Positions 41,166 to 52,743 of a stretch of DNA of 64,000 nucleotides are shown piece after piece. Position numbers and translations under genes: made by a program. The stretch spans positions 1,302,001 through 1,366,000 of the forward strand of contig OZ037871.1 in assembly GCA_964035575.1 (NCBI GenBank). Reading direction: 5' to 3'. The DNA comes from Rhynchopus sp. YZ270_cl-10 (lineage: Eukaryota; Euglenozoa; Diplonemea; Diplonemida; Diplonemidae). Each line of letters starts with the position of its first letter. The stretch's first letter is position 1. The notes beneath the pieces were generated by a model that saw only the letters and a list, made by a program, of their open reading frames with translations, ran no database searches and was not told the origin of the DNA.

Positions 41166-42074
41166 ATGTATCGCGAAGAGAAGATGTCGAGCAGGGTTTG
41201 CTGCAAACGCTGGCAGGAGCGGAGCTACATGCTTCACAGGAAGAAACTGAGCGACATCAAGCCGAGCATAGACAACAAGACGCCACAGATGTACCCGCAT
41301 CTTTACCAGAAGCTGAAGAAGGCGCAGAAGGACGAGGAGCTCTGCAGTGTCATTGAGAGGGACAACCGCACCTTGGTCAAACGCATGACTGAGATTATGC
41401 AGCGACCTGGGATTGACACACATAACACTATTCAACCTAAATCGCTGAACCGCGAGGCTCGCAAGAGAGAACTGCTTCGTATCACCCAAGAGAACCAAAA
41501 GCTCCTTCGCCGCATCCAGGCCAGACAGCCTACCTACAACCACCTCGCCTGGGAGCAAGAACGCGAACGCAGCGAAATCCTCTGTGAACGCATCTGCCGT
41601 TACCCCTACCGTCCTCGCACCACCGCTGAGAAGAATCTGTACTACTATGAAAGCCCCACTGCGACTGCAGGCGCAGCCGGTACTGCCGGCTCCGCACCGC
41701 CGATTGATATGAACCGCAGCCCCAACCAGACACAGAACAGTACCCTCCAAAGCACGAACCCCAATTTGAACAACACCGTGACCTCCCAGGGGTCGTCCTA
41801 TGCTGGTGACACCCAGCAGGCCCCTGCCGCTCTGCCTCCAGCAGTGCAAGCGGCGGAGCAGCCGCCACCCTCTGCTGGTGGACGTAGTGCGGCAACAGCT
41901 TCAGAGGATGCCGGTGAGGAGACGGCGGCGGCGGCGACAACGCCAGTGGCAGAGGAGAAGCCGCCAGCAGCAGAGCCACTCTCGCCTGCCCCAGAGACAA
42001 CACAAGACGATGCAAGCGACGGACCAGGTACCGAACACGAGGAAGAGGAGGAGGAGGAGGAAGAGGAGGAGTAG
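41166..42074 (+). CDS. CFAP97/Hemingway-domain flagellar protein
   Basis: Single exon, 302 residues, ATG 41166. Residues 15-150 match the CFAP97 (KIAA1430, Hemingway) domain: KKLSDIKPSIDNKTPQMYPH, then a helix with ERDNRTLVKRMTEIM and, after NREARKRELLRITQENQKLL, a second Asn-containing helix typical of the family. Members are found only in organisms with motile cilia and act in axoneme assembly or at sperm tails, so the host is probably flagellated. The C-terminal half is low-complexity, with Ala/Pro/Thr tracts and a final run of about 15 glutamates, which could bind tubulin-associated basic proteins. A polypyrimidine tract and an AG lie just before the ATG. The coding end is a GAG repeat and may vary in length. 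Confidence 0.85.
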   Translation: MYREEKMSSRVCCKRWQERSYMLHRKKLSDIKPSIDNKTPQMYPHLYQKLKKAQKDEELCSVIERDNRTLVKRMTEIMQRPGIDTHNTIQPKSLNREARKRELLRITQENQKLLRRIQARQPTYNHLAWEQERERSEILCERICRYPYRPRTTAEKNLYYYESPTATAGAAGTAGSAPPIDMNRSPNQTQNSTLQSTNPNLNNTVTSQGSSYAGDTQQAPAALPPAVQAAEQPPPSAGGRSAATASEDAGEETAAAATTPVAEEKPPAAEPLSPAPETTQDDASDGPGTEHEEEEEEEEEEE

Positions 42075-43372
42075 AAGAAAAAAAGGGGGGGATTTTTTTG
42101 TAGGAAGACCGGGTGGTTTGTATTGACCCCTGAAGTGTGGTGACTTTTTTGCCGATTCTAAAAAAAGGGGGGGGTAAAAAAAAAAGGTTATTTTTTGCAA
42201 GGTCAACCTGGTGGTAACTACACATTTCCTCAAAGGTTTTATTTTCTTTTTGAAAAAAAATATTTACACGGGATGTTTTTTTTTGTGATTTCCCTATCCC
42301 TCTCCTATCAACCAGACTTTTTCTTTCTTTTTGTTTTTTTTTAAAGTGTGAATTTCTGTCCAAGAGGGCGATTCATCAAAAATAGTTTTTTTTCCTTTCC
42401 TCTTCCCCCCCCTCTTCCCCTCACACTTTCTAGTGCGAAGGGAATTGTTTAGGGTTTCCGCTAGGGGGATCCAATCTTGACAGCCAAAACCAAGCGGAAG
42501 CCTTGTTGTTGCAAAAAAAAAAAAAAAAAAGAACAAAGAAGAAGAAAAAAACACAAGGGTGCGTAACCCACCAAAAAGGAGAAAGTGGAGATTGCATTGG
42601 TGACAAACTACACTGCACTCCAAGAATTTATCAAATTTATAAAAAAAAACTAGTGGAGTTCATCCTCGGGTGTCTACACTAATACAACCAAGTTTTTAAA
42701 AAACACAGATTAAAAAGACCAAATGAACAGCTTCCCCCAGGAATGCTGTAAATATAAACAAATAAATGTACATCCGTTGCTTTCCAGCTTCGGAATTATT
42801 CTGGGAGGTGGGGTAAGGGGTCAAAACTGACCACGATATATGAGGAGTGTGTGTTGCAGGGACTTGAGGAAAACCACCAAAAAACAAACATAGTGGAGTT
42901 CATCCTCGGGTGTCCACAACCTTTTCAAAAAAAAATAATGTCGGGAAAAAAGGCATCAGGCGACAATGAGTGCAGACCCTACTCAGTAGGGAGATTGTCG
43001 ACCCAACAAAAAATATACATCCTTGAAAAAAAAAAATGATGAAGGCAAGTAAAGAACAAAACCCGAGACTTTCTTATCTCGACCTATTCTCTGATGTCTT
43101 TATGGGAAAAAACCCCTCCCCTTCCTCATCCCCACCAAATCCCTCTCTGTCGCCCCCCTCCCCTCTTTCCAAAGATGTTGTGTGCACACATTCATCTGAG
43201 TTTCTATTTTACATTTTCTGTCTTTTTTTTACACGATTTATCATTTTAGTGGGGAATTTTTCATTTAAAAAAAGGCATTTTTTTTCCCCCCTCCACTTCC
43301 TCCTCCTCCACCTCTCTCTAATCCCTTCTCCTCTACCCCTTTCATTCCCCTCAACCCAGACCTTTGCAACAC
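42075..43372. other. Intergenic DNA with short dispersed repeats
   Basis: No supported gene. Two copies of the TAGTGGAGTTCATCCTCGGG repeat (42651-42697 and 42891-42919) lie 240 bp apart. A homopolymer-rich zone runs from 42480 to 42560. A long pyrimidine tract ending CAACCCAG lies 15 bp before the next ATG and may be a 3' splice site for a 5' leader exon or trans-spliced leader. Confidence 0.5.
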
Positions 43373-45257
43373 ATGCCTTCTACGGGACTGTATTTAGGAG
43401 GGCGACGTGTAGAAGACAGAATGCATCCCCCACAGCAGCAGTACCCCGGTGCACAGGACGGTGGAGGCTCTATGCTGACTGTGTCAGGCCCAATGTACCC
43501 CCCTGTACACCTCCAGATCAACCACAACGGGCGGGACGAATACTCACCACGACACAGCATGATGGTTATGACCGGACAGCCCTCTCCTCACCCCCCTGCG
43601 TCACCAGCTTTATCACACAATGTATACCCTTCCGACGAGCTGCCCCACTACCAGAACAACTACGACGAAGGGGGAAACACATGGACGCTTGGGTCTGCAC
43701 CGATCCCTGCACCGTCCTATGCAGCCCCACCACCACCACCACCACCACAACAGTTCCCCGCACACCAAGGATACGCAATGCAACAACCCCAGCAGTACCA
43801 CCAAGAGTACCCGCTGCAAGCATCAAACTTCGTCCCCACCCATGCACAGCCCTCTGAACCGCACAACCGTGCACTCTCACCCCTCTGGCATGAGGTAACC
43901 CTTTTCAAAGCAATTCCTGCATCTATGGGAACTTCCTGGGTGGACCAAAGAGAGGAGTCTGGGGGTGTCTCGGTGACAGGGGTGTATCTGAGTGGGGTGG
44001 AGCTGAACAGTGCTTCGCACCGATGTGGGTTGGGGCAGCATATTGGGCAGCGGTTGACTCATGTCAACAACATTCGTGTGTTATCTGTGCATGATGTGTT
44101 GACTTTGCGGACGTCGGGGAGTGATTTGAAGCATGGTACTCAGACGCTTTTGTTTCGCTTTGCGTCGGAGCTGCCGTCGGAGCATATTCTCTCTCAGGTG
44201 ACTCAGGAGGAGCGGGATGCGCTGAGCCGTCCGCCTACTGCAGATTTCTCGTATGAGAGCGGCGCGGCTGTCGTTGCGGCACCGCTTCCCTTTAAGACAG
44301 GATCTGCAACACCGGATCTGATCATGTTACCGTCCTCCCCTGCAGCAGGGGCGGACCCACGGTTGTCATCTATCACAACGCAGGCAGGGCAGCAGCAGAG
44401 CTCTCTATTCATCGCCCCAGCAGGGTCGTTCGACATCGGCAGTGAGGACGTCAAAATTGAAAAACAAAGTGGCGAAACCCTTGGAGGTGTTATTGACCGA
44501 CTCATCTTGAAGAATGTTGTAGACGGTTCGGTTGCAGCACGGCATAACCTTCAGCGGTTTATCGGACAGCGCTTGACACATATTAATGGCAAACCGGTTG
44601 AGACGTTGGATGATGTAAAGACTATTGTGGACAGTCAGATCTTTTGGCTTCGCTTTGCTCCTGTCAATGAGTATGTGGGGCAGGATACGATTTCGTCGTC
44701 AGCAACGCAGGCAGCAGCGCCGCAGTGGAATATCCATGACACAACGCCAAGGCCAGGGGTGCACTCTGCAACGGAGATGTCTCCGGTGTTGTCTGGGCGG
44801 CAGCAGCCGCAACAGCAGAGCTCCTTCCGCTCGCAGACGGTGCCAGCAAATGTGTGTGCACGGCTGGTTGCATCAATAAACGCGAGGGATTTGGAGCAAA
44901 CCCTGTTGTTCTTCACAGAGCACTCCGTCGTAAGGAACCACACAGTCCCCACCTCGCAAGTGGAGACCCTCAAAGAGCAGAAACGGCTCCGCTTCTTCTT
45001 CAACCGTCTCTTCAGCGCGCTACCGTTCTCAAAGCAGTTTGTTATCGTCTCAGAAAGAGAATTGGACGGTTCAGGTGATACCCTAGAGGCTCTGGCCGTG
45101 CTTGGGGAGGAAGGTGATGGAAACCATGGGTCTGTAACGCTGCTTATGCAAGGTATGGATAAAAAAGGGGGCGTTTTTTTTTTTTCTATCTTTCACAAAA
45201 AAATTTACAGATCAACGTGTAGTGCGGTGGGTCTCGTCGACGAACTTTGACTTTTAG
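43373..45257 (+). CDS. Double-PDZ protein with C-terminal NTF2-like domain, two exons
   Basis: ATG 43373; exon 1 ends at 45152 (ATGCAAG/GTATGG), a 58-bp intron ends TTTACAG, and exon 2 (45211-45257) ends at TAG. Phase 1 on both sides gives LLMQDQRVVRWVSSTNFDF at the C-terminus, 608 residues in all. Residues 1-165 are Pro/Gln/His-rich and disordered. Two PDZ-like folds follow, at about 170-262 (VTGVYLSGVELNSASHRCGL, GQRLTHVNNIRV) and 355-428 (ILKNVVDGSVAARHNL, GQRLTHINGKPV), each with the RLTHXN pattern. Residues 490-608 look like an NTF2/SnoaL-type alpha-beta barrel (NVCARLVASINARDLEQTL to the final strand). PDZ domains bind C-terminal peptides, so a scaffold role is likely; the NTF2-like part could be a ligand pocket or dimer interface. 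Such combinations are reported mainly from protists. Confidence 0.75.
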
Positions 45258-46386
45258 GAAGAGCGGTTTTGGTATTGTAAAAAAAAACTAATAAAAAACC
45301 CAAAAAGAGGGGGGGAAAAACAGAACCGAAAAAAGTGAAAATGAAAAAAAACGAAATATAGGAACGCGAAATAAAAAAAATGTACCTAAAAAAAGTTGTA
45401 ACTGTACGTTAGAAAACAAAATTCTCCCTTTCTTCCCCTCACCACCTCGTCTAGAAACGTTTTTTTTTTTTTTTGCTTTCCTCCTCTCCAACAACATTTT
45501 TATTAGGGTGACACAGTGCAATGCTCATCTTGTCAGCCTTTTTTTTTCTCTATTTTTCTTTTGTACAACTCACCACATTCTTTTAGTTACTCATGTGCTC
45601 TCAACACGCAGGTTGCCATGGGTGCAATAAAACAAAAGAACCCATCCTTTCCCCTCCATCGAACGAATAGCGACAGCAAATATGCTTCCCTCCAGAGTCA
45701 TATTTATGTTGCGAAATTTTTGAAATTTCTCTGAAATTTTCAATGTTCATTCAAGCACCCTTATTTGTACCTGCCACCTATTGTGGGAGGGTGGTCTAAA
45801 CTGAGCAATTTTACCGATTTTATTTCGTAAGGTGGGTAAGTACGTGATGCTCAGGTGATTCTTTATTGCATCTTTTAAAGGGGAGGTAAAAAAAGGGGAT
45901 ATTTATTTAGAATTAACTTCCCAGAAAACAGTCTCCACCTCCTTCCCCACCCCATAAGTTCAGTGTTTGTGCTTTATCTGACTAGGTTTTTTTTCCTCTT
46001 TTTTTCTTTTTGCTTTTGGGGAATATTGCATTTGCACGACAAAAAGAATTCTTTGTATTTAAAAAAGGTGGGGGGTTTTTTTTTGATTGTGTTTATGCTG
46101 CTCGCAGCTTATCATTGAGGGTGCTGGGGTCAGCATTTGACAGCTTATTTTCCTTCGGATTGATGTGCCGTTCGCCTTCTCTTCTTTTGCAAGAGTGTTT
46201 TTTTCAGTTTCTAACACCGTTTCCGTTCACCACTTTCACCTCCAGAGTACTTCTGCGTAGGAGTGCAGGGGTTCTTCAGGTGCTCGTAGTCGTAAAGGTA
46301 CAAAACCGGGAAAAACAGGGGTTTTTTTTCTCGGAAATTTGAAACAAAAAATACAGGGAAAAAAAAAGCAAACAAAACAACACACA
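45258..46386. other. Intergenic DNA, homopolymer-rich
   Basis: No gene seen. 45505-45530 has a weak LINE-tail-like block (GGTGACACAGTGCAATGC). A-rich sequence ending AATACAGG lies about 45 bp before the RRM-protein ATG. Confidence 0.4.
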
Positions 46387-47688
46387 ATGCCCCGTGAACG
46401 GCAGTTGTTTGTGGCAGGATTGGGCGACAAATGTGGTGAGAAGGAGCTGAAGGAGATGTTCGACCACTTCGGCACCGTTGAGGCGACGAGTGTGACGAAC
46501 GACCAGCGTGGCAAGAAGATCGGGTTTGTGACGTTCACGGACCAGACGCATGCGAAGGTGGCGCGCATCATGCACGGCAAGACCGCGCATGGCATGGGTC
46601 CGCTTATCGTGCTGCCCGCACTCAGCCGCTCGGAGAAGAACGAGACAAACTCGACCAGTGCGAACATCCTGTACCAGCTGCAAAACGCAGTGGCGCCATC
46701 CGAGATCAACCCTGTCGATGGCGGGCAGACCCTCACCGATGCGTCCTTCGCACACGGCAACGCAGGTGTCCCTGTTGACGACAGACAACAGAAGGGTGGC
46801 TTCGAAAACGACATCATCGACAAGCTCCTGAACGCTGGCCTCAAAAACGAGGACATGAAGCCCATGATGGGGAGGGACTCGCACAGACAAGGAGGGAAGG
46901 GTGCACAGAAGGGCCACCAACAACAACACCAGCAACACCAGCACCACCACCAGCACCACCAGCACCAGCACCAGCACCAGCAGCAACACGATCTGCCGCA
47001 GTCGCAGCTCTACCAGAGCGGTGCCATGCCGCAGGTGGGAGCGAACGGACAGCAGCTTGAGTCGTACCAACGCATTGTGCGTTTAGAAGAGTCTCTGGCA
47101 GCTGAGAAGAAGAGGATTCTTGAGCAGTTCATGGACCAGAACAATGCTAGTGTGGTGCCGGCAAATCAGAGAGGGATGCAGCAGCAGCAGGCACAGGCTC
47201 AAGCCCAGGCACAGGCACAGGCGCAAGCACAGGCCCAGGCCCAGGCACAGATGTTGCAGCAGCAACAGCAGCAGCAGCAGCAGCCTAGACACCTGCTGCA
47301 GCAGCTCCTCCCGCAGAACCAGCAGATTGTGCCGCTCAAGCAACAGCGGGCCGCAAGCAGCAACACCACCAACAGCACCAACAACAAACGGAACAACAAC
47401 CGCAACAACAACAACAACCACAACAACAGCAACAACAGCAACAACAACACCCAGGGTGGATACCAGGGCGGTAAGGGTGGCTCCCCCAGCCCCACCGAGG
47501 CGCAGCCAAATGTACAGGAAATCGCCAAATTCATGTCAACCATGTTCGCAACCATGGGCAACAACGGAGGTGGCAACCCCAACCAAGGGAACAACAACCA
47601 CAACCACAGCAATAACTCGAACATGCCTCTGTCCGACGCACAGATGCAGGAGGCAGTCAAGGTCCTCTTTGCTCAACAAGGCAAATAG
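46387..47688 (+). CDS. RRM RNA-binding protein with Q/N-rich tail
   Basis: Single exon, 433 residues, ATG 46387. One RNA recognition motif occupies residues 5-80, with RNP2 QLFVAGLG and RNP1 KKIGFVTF. The conserved aromatic residues that stack on RNA bases are present in both. The first strand and helix read GDKCGEKELKEMFDHFG, the usual layout of CUG-BP/TIA-like RRMs. The remainder is low-complexity: Gln/His tracts (about 180-215), a coiled segment (RIVRLEESLAAEKKRILEQF), AQ dipeptide repeats, a Gln run of 9, and Asn-rich stretches (NNRNNNNNHNNSNN). A short hydrophobic helix at 385-400 (VQEIAKFMSTMFATM) and the C-terminal helix might mediate partner binding. Such proteins often assemble into RNP granules and regulate mRNA fate. 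Trinucleotide CAG/CAA/AAC runs make its length prone to change. Confidence 0.85.
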   Translation: MPRERQLFVAGLGDKCGEKELKEMFDHFGTVEATSVTNDQRGKKIGFVTFTDQTHAKVARIMHGKTAHGMGPLIVLPALSRSEKNETNSTSANILYQLQNAVAPSEINPVDGGQTLTDASFAHGNAGVPVDDRQQKGGFENDIIDKLLNAGLKNEDMKPMMGRDSHRQGGKGAQKGHQQQHQQHQHHHQHHQHQHQHQQQHDLPQSQLYQSGAMPQVGANGQQLESYQRIVRLEESLAAEKKRILEQFMDQNNASVVPANQRGMQQQQAQAQAQAQAQAQAQAQAQAQMLQQQQQQQQQPRHLLQQLLPQNQQIVPLKQQRAASSNTTNSTNNKRNNNRNNNNNHNNSNNSNNNTQGGYQGGKGGSPSPTEAQPNVQEIAKFMSTMFATMGNNGGGNPNQGNNNHNHSNNSNMPLSDAQMQEAVKVLFAQQGK

Positions 47689-50600
47689 AAGGGCGCCCAG
47701 CCGCAGGTGTGCAATATTTGTTGTACTGTACAAAAGGGGGTACGGGATGGAGGGCACAGGGGGAGGGGGTGGCACTTTGTTGCAACTCATAACAACGGAT
47801 GCGATGGTACAAAAAAAGAAAGTCTTTTGGCGGCGTATATAAGACCCTCCTTCATCCTGACTACTTTTCTATTTTTTTTTGGGGGGTTTTTTTGGGCGAA
47901 ACGTGTTGAGCGTTATTGCGATACAAAGCAAAAAAGAAGAAGAAAAAAAACGAAGAAATTACGAAGGGGGGGGTGAGTGGATGGGCGGGCGTTTTTTTTT
48001 TCTCTCTCTTTTCTTTTGCGTTCTGTCGTGTGTGTGTGCTTCAGTGTTTATTTATGTTGGGTACCACACACAATCCCTCTTCCTTTCCCCTCCCCAATCA
48101 CTTTATCCCCCCTGATGTGTAGTGTGTCTGCGTCCGTAGAGGCGCTTACACCTTTCAACGTTGCGGGGGTTTTTTTTTTTGTTTTTTTTGTTTTTGTTGA
48201 AGGATCTGTACACAAGAAGGTGCATCTTTCAAGCTTTCCCCTCCTTTATTTACGTTTTTTTGTTTTTTGTTTTTTGTTTAGGTGACTAAGTGGCTTAGAA
48301 CCCCCTGTGCAAAACCTTTGTTTCTTTTTGGTAGGTTTTTTTTGGTTGGAACAAAAAAAAATAAAAAATGCAGCTGTCACTATTGGGGATTTTAGAAGGG
48401 GGTGGGGAACGTGTCATGTATCATGTACTATGTCTCACTCTTGCACACAGCAAGAAGGGCTTCTATCTACGAATCTAAAAGAAAAATGGGATGATTGGCA
48501 CGAAAAAAAAAGTGTCGTTCGAATACAAAATATGGGGGGGATTTTTTATATAATGGGTGCATGTATCCCATATTTTCTCCCCCTTAGCCTTTTTTTGATG
48601 TTATGTGCACGTGAACGGGAGGTGTATTCATCACATTTTTTGGGGGGAAAAAAAAAAACATTTGTCTGAACTTCGGGGACCCGATTGTGTGCGGTCTTTT
48701 TCACTATATTTTTCCCTTTTTTTTTTTTGATTTTATTTTTGCTCCAGGCCAGACCTGTCCCCGAAAATACATACAAAAGCATAACCGGACTCTCTCTCTC
48801 TCTCCATCCCAAGACAGAGTGTCAAAACATATATTTTTTTTTCTTTGTGCCCCACCTCTGCCTTATATTTATATTGATATTTTGCTGGGGTTATAGCGTC
48901 GGTGCATCACAATGAATGCGAATTTGTTTTTCCCCCACACACACATTTCCCTTTTAATACTCTCGTTTTTTTTGAAAGGTGACTATGCACTGTGATGCTA
49001 GTTTATCTTCACCATTTTTTTTTTTTTTTTGAACCCCTCTTTTCTTTGTTGCACACGGCTTGTCAGGTGGTGGGGGGGAGCAACTCGGGTGAAAAAAAGC
49101 GTGCATATACACACCCACTTCATGAGTAAGCAATTTGGGTGAGAAAAACTGCACACAAAAATTGGGTATTGCCTACCTAAGTAGTCATACCTCGAAGACG
49201 AATTTCGTATTCGCCCTGCATTCGGATCCGAATATAGGGTGAATATGTATTTGCCTTCGGGATATGCCGGTAGGTGGAGGTGCGCATATGACATTATGCA
49301 CAAGCCGCTTTCTTTTTCGATAACCCGCGGAGCGTCAGTGCCTGCGTCCCAGAGGCGTTTGCACTATCAACTTCACTTTTTTTTTTTTGCTTACCCAAGC
49401 TGCTCACCCACCTGGACCTGACAACCACCCTCTAGTCTTATACAGAACCTGGCCTTTGACAGATAGGTTTACTACAAGGAGATAAAGAGGCTGTACCGTC
49501 GGGGTTAATGTACCATTTCTATTGATTGACTGTGCCTATGTTTGCACTTTTCCAAACTTCTCTTTTTCTTTCTTTTTTTCTTAGTTCCAATCCTCGCACG
49601 GGGCCGCTGATTCATTGTTTTTAAAAGACGGAATATCTGCAGTGTTTAATCCCGCCTCTTCCCGAGAGCAGTGTCTTTTCTCCTGGACCAGGTTACGGAG
49701 GAGGAAGTATTTGTTTTTTTTTTTACATAAAATAATACTGAGGCATCTACAGCCAATTTGCAGCTCCTTTTTTCCAACAAAATAAAAAAAGGAGTTTCAA
49801 AAAAGAAAACAAAACAAAAAAGGGACCATAATACACACAGATGGTAGTCTGGCCGGCTTTTTCGACTTTTTTTTGAGTCTAAAACCAAAATTGGTCGGGG
49901 GAGGGTCCAATTATTTGACCCTCCAGTAACACATTTTTCTTTTCTTTTTTACGTCACAAAAAATATGGGGGTTTAAAAAAACGAACAAAAAAGGGGGGAC
50001 AAAAAATTATAAATTAAAAAATAAATTCCTACACCCCTCATCCCCCTGCTACACCGCCAGACAAAGGGGTGTACCACCTCCAAAAAAAAAACACAAAAAA
50101 AAAAGCAAAAAAAAAAACAAAAAAAAAACACAAAAAAAAAACTACAAAAAAACGAACAAAAAATGCTATCTTTTTTTTCTTTTATCACCCATTCCCTACC
50201 TCTCTTTCTCTCTCGCATACTGTATGCTTGTTTCCACGAATGAGCGTTAGCTCCTTTGTGTTATCTCTAATAGAGATCAGAAGACAGTAAGTCTCATATC
50301 CTCAGCAAAGGTTAAAGCAATCTTGCTTGACCTTACCGTCATGAAATGAAGGAGCGAATAGAAGGCAATAAAGCAGTTCTGAACACACTTTGCGGTTCTG
50401 GGGACGAACCGAGCTGCAGAAGGCCACTCCTCACCAAACAGGTCGAGGTGTTGTGCGTTTTCACCACAACCTCTCCCACGGGGTTTATTTTTGTGTAATT
50501 GGTGTGGCTGAAAGGGGGTGCTACTTTCTGCTATTTTCTGCTATTCTGGGCATCTGGATTTTTTGGTGCGGCTGAAGGGAGGTGCTATTTTGTGCTACTT

Positions 50601-50936
50601 TCTGCTATTTTGGGGTCGTCAGCCACACCAGTAATGAATGTTAAGTTTCTATTTTTGCAGTTAACACCGAACTAAAATGCGGTAACAAAATAATCAAAAT
50701 ACAACGCAGACAGAAATATCCAATTTTTCACCCATTTTTTCATTAACCACCCCCTCAGGAAAGCGCACTGTAATATGCGTCATCGCTAGACACAACATTT
50801 TTTTTTTTCTATTTTCGGGAGCAGTACACTCAATACCCCCACGCCTCAATCTAAGATCCTGACATCAAACCACGCTTCTGTATTTTTCTCTTTCTCGTTT
50901 AATCTCCTTTTTTTTTCCTTTTTACAATCTTTCAAA
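47689..50936. other. Gene-free intergenic DNA
   Basis: No supported coding frame in 3.2 kb. Repeats seen: SINE-like scraps at 48117-48160, 49318-49380 (AACCCGCGGAGCGTCAGTGC, then CTGCGTCCCAGAGGCG) and 49541-49570; LINE-tail-like blocks at 48281-48300 and 48978-49010; and an A-rich microsatellite of CAAAAAAAAA units at 50080-50165. GTGGCTGAAAGGGGGTGCTA is partly repeated at 50503 and 50568. Confidence 0.5.
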
Positions 50937-52475
50937 ATGGAACCAACCGCACCTGGGGTTTCCGCATGGCTGCCATCGACGATTATATCTGGGAGCATTC
51001 CTGCTGCTTTGAAGGGTACATTGTTCGCTGTGGGGCCTGCGTTTGAGGAGGGTGTGCACCCTCTTGATCGCCGTGCTGTTGTCACACGTGTCAGTTTTGT
51101 GGAAGGGCGTTGTCATGTTTTGATCCGCGAGATGCCCCGCAATGCCAACACCCCGCACCTCTTCACCCCACGCATTGACGGCGTCGCCGGCGCAGCGACC
51201 TCCTTCGCACAACACCGCGGCTGGACCGCCTCCCCCACCCCACACCCCCACCCACACAACTACCAAATCTCCTTCACCAAGAAAGGGCCCTCTGCGCTGC
51301 TCCATCTGCACTCTCTAGCAGGGTCGCCCTGTTGTATGGACCCATATAGCCTACAGGCTTTTGGAAGTGGAAGCTATTTCACGGAAGGCGAAGCAACGCA
51401 TTTTAGAACACCCTTGAGGGTTGCGGAGCTGAGGCAGGAAGGGGATGGGAGTGGGCAGATGGGGGTTAAGGTGCGGTATACAGCGGGGGGTGCGACGTCC
51501 GCTGTGGTGGTGGCGGCACGTCCTTCGGGTATTATCACTGCACCGCCGGTGACTGTGCCTGCCAATACAGTGCCGCATACGTGTTTGCCTACTGAACGTA
51601 CTGTTCTGCTGCATGCGTCGAATATGTGGAGTGCGGAGTTTATTAACGATGCACGGTCAATTCTTCGTACCGCGCCACATGGTTTGTTCAGAGAGGGGCA
51701 TCAGCACCGTGCCTTCGACGCAGCTGCCATAGCCTCTGCCAAGGGGTACCGGTCCTTCAATAATATTGTTGTTGTGCCCAGAGCAAAAGACAAGCCGCTT
51801 GAATCTGAAATCCTGCCCTGCGCCGGATTCATCGTCAAATTCCTTGGCATTGTGAAGGAAACCCAGGGGACCACCGTCGCCGCAGCAGTGGTCTGTCCTG
51901 AGGAAATCGATACCGATTCGCTCTGCGCAGCCCTCTATGGTGAGAGCTCTGTGTCCGCACGCAACCCCACCACCAGAACCACACGAAAAAAGGCGCCATT
52001 TGAACTGCAACTGCTTTCCGTCACCTCTGGGGTGCCGATTTCACAAACATGCATTGCAAACGACGTGCTGGGTTGCGCCTACAACACTGGAAGGGGGGTG
52101 AGGCCTTGCCGCTATGTGTACAGCTTCTCAGGGCTGGCAGTGCGCAAGCATGACTTAGTGACGAAGACGGAAGTAGAGTGGAATGTGGCCGACGACAGCC
52201 TGCACGGCTTCACTGTAGTTCACATTGTGTTCGTGGAGGCGGACCCCTTGGGGCAGTCTGCTGAGGATGAGGGCTACCTGCTGGCACAGCTGCACCCCCT
52301 CTTCTTCGCCGCAAAGAGCTACACTGCCGCTGAGGCAGTCACACACTATGCTGTGCTGCACCCCGGAAGCGCGCAGATTACGTTGCGTGCACTGATCCGC
52401 ATGCCCTCTCTCATCCCGCCACATCTCGGGTCGCTGCACACCAGAGATCTTTTCGTGGATTCCGCGAGGTTATAG
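50937..52475 (+). CDS. Carotenoid-oxygenase-like protein (RPE65/CCD family), diverged
   Basis: Single exon, 512 residues, from ATG 50937. The opening GSIPAALKGTLFAVGPAFEEG matches the family's G-x-hP-x-x-L-x-G-T-hhh-x-x-G-P start. SPCCMDPYSLQAFG matches its E-h-D-P-x-T-L. ATHFRTPL (His155) and VPHTCLPTERTVLL (His214) align with the first two iron-binding His segments, and AEDEGYLLAQL with the late acidic E-D-D-G-h-L-L strand. The end, IPPHLGSLHTRDLF, matches the final h-P-x-G-x-H motif. The third His segment, normally FHXXNAXE, appears here as FIVKFLGIVKE without a histidine. The family is a seven-bladed propeller that cleaves carotenoids, stilbenes or related double bonds with Fe(II) and O2. 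Lack of one ligand suggests altered or lost catalysis, or my alignment of this region is wrong. No targeting peptide is obvious. Confidence 0.65.
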   Translation: MEPTAPGVSAWLPSTIISGSIPAALKGTLFAVGPAFEEGVHPLDRRAVVTRVSFVEGRCHVLIREMPRNANTPHLFTPRIDGVAGAATSFAQHRGWTASPTPHPHPHNYQISFTKKGPSALLHLHSLAGSPCCMDPYSLQAFGSGSYFTEGEATHFRTPLRVAELRQEGDGSGQMGVKVRYTAGGATSAVVVAARPSGIITAPPVTVPANTVPHTCLPTERTVLLHASNMWSAEFINDARSILRTAPHGLFREGHQHRAFDAAAIASAKGYRSFNNIVVVPRAKDKPLESEILPCAGFIVKFLGIVKETQGTTVAAAVVCPEEIDTDSLCAALYGESSVSARNPTTRTTRKKAPFELQLLSVTSGVPISQTCIANDVLGCAYNTGRGVRPCRYVYSFSGLAVRKHDLVTKTEVEWNVADDSLHGFTVVHIVFVEADPLGQSAEDEGYLLAQLHPLFFAAKSYTAAEAVTHYAVLHPGSAQITLRALIRMPSLIPPHLGSLHTRDLFVDSARL

Positions 52476-52622
52476 TGTGTGTGTGTGCTTTTATTGTGAA
52501 AACCCCCCTCGTTTATGTCGATAGCCACGGAGCATCAAAAAAATGTCCCGTTATTTTGAAGAAAAGGGGAAAAAGGTTAACTCAGGAAGTGCTCAGCGTT
52601 TAGTTTATCGGTATTTTCTTCA

Positions 52623-52672
52623 GGTGACTAAGCATGAGAGGCTCGGGTCATATAAACTTTTTCTTTCCTTTT
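52623..52672 (+). repeat. LINE-tail-like repeat
   Basis: AGGTGACTAAGCATGAGAGG, then CTCGGGTCATATAAACTTTT and a pyrimidine run. This is the closest match in the window to the tail after the LINE ORF at 1424, but no LINE coding sequence lies next to it. Confidence 0.5.
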
Positions 52673-52743
52673 TCGGGTTTTAGAATATTTTGAAACGTGT
52701 GAGAGTTGTGTCAGTGGGAAGGGGAGAGGGGTGTTAATACCCC

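Noticed and set aside
43300-43373. Spliced-leader trans-splicing inferred from pyrimidine tract and AG close to ATG
   Set aside because: Seen at some genes (43373, 19813) but not at others (50937, 20672). No leader RNA gene was recognised, so I only mention it as a possibility.
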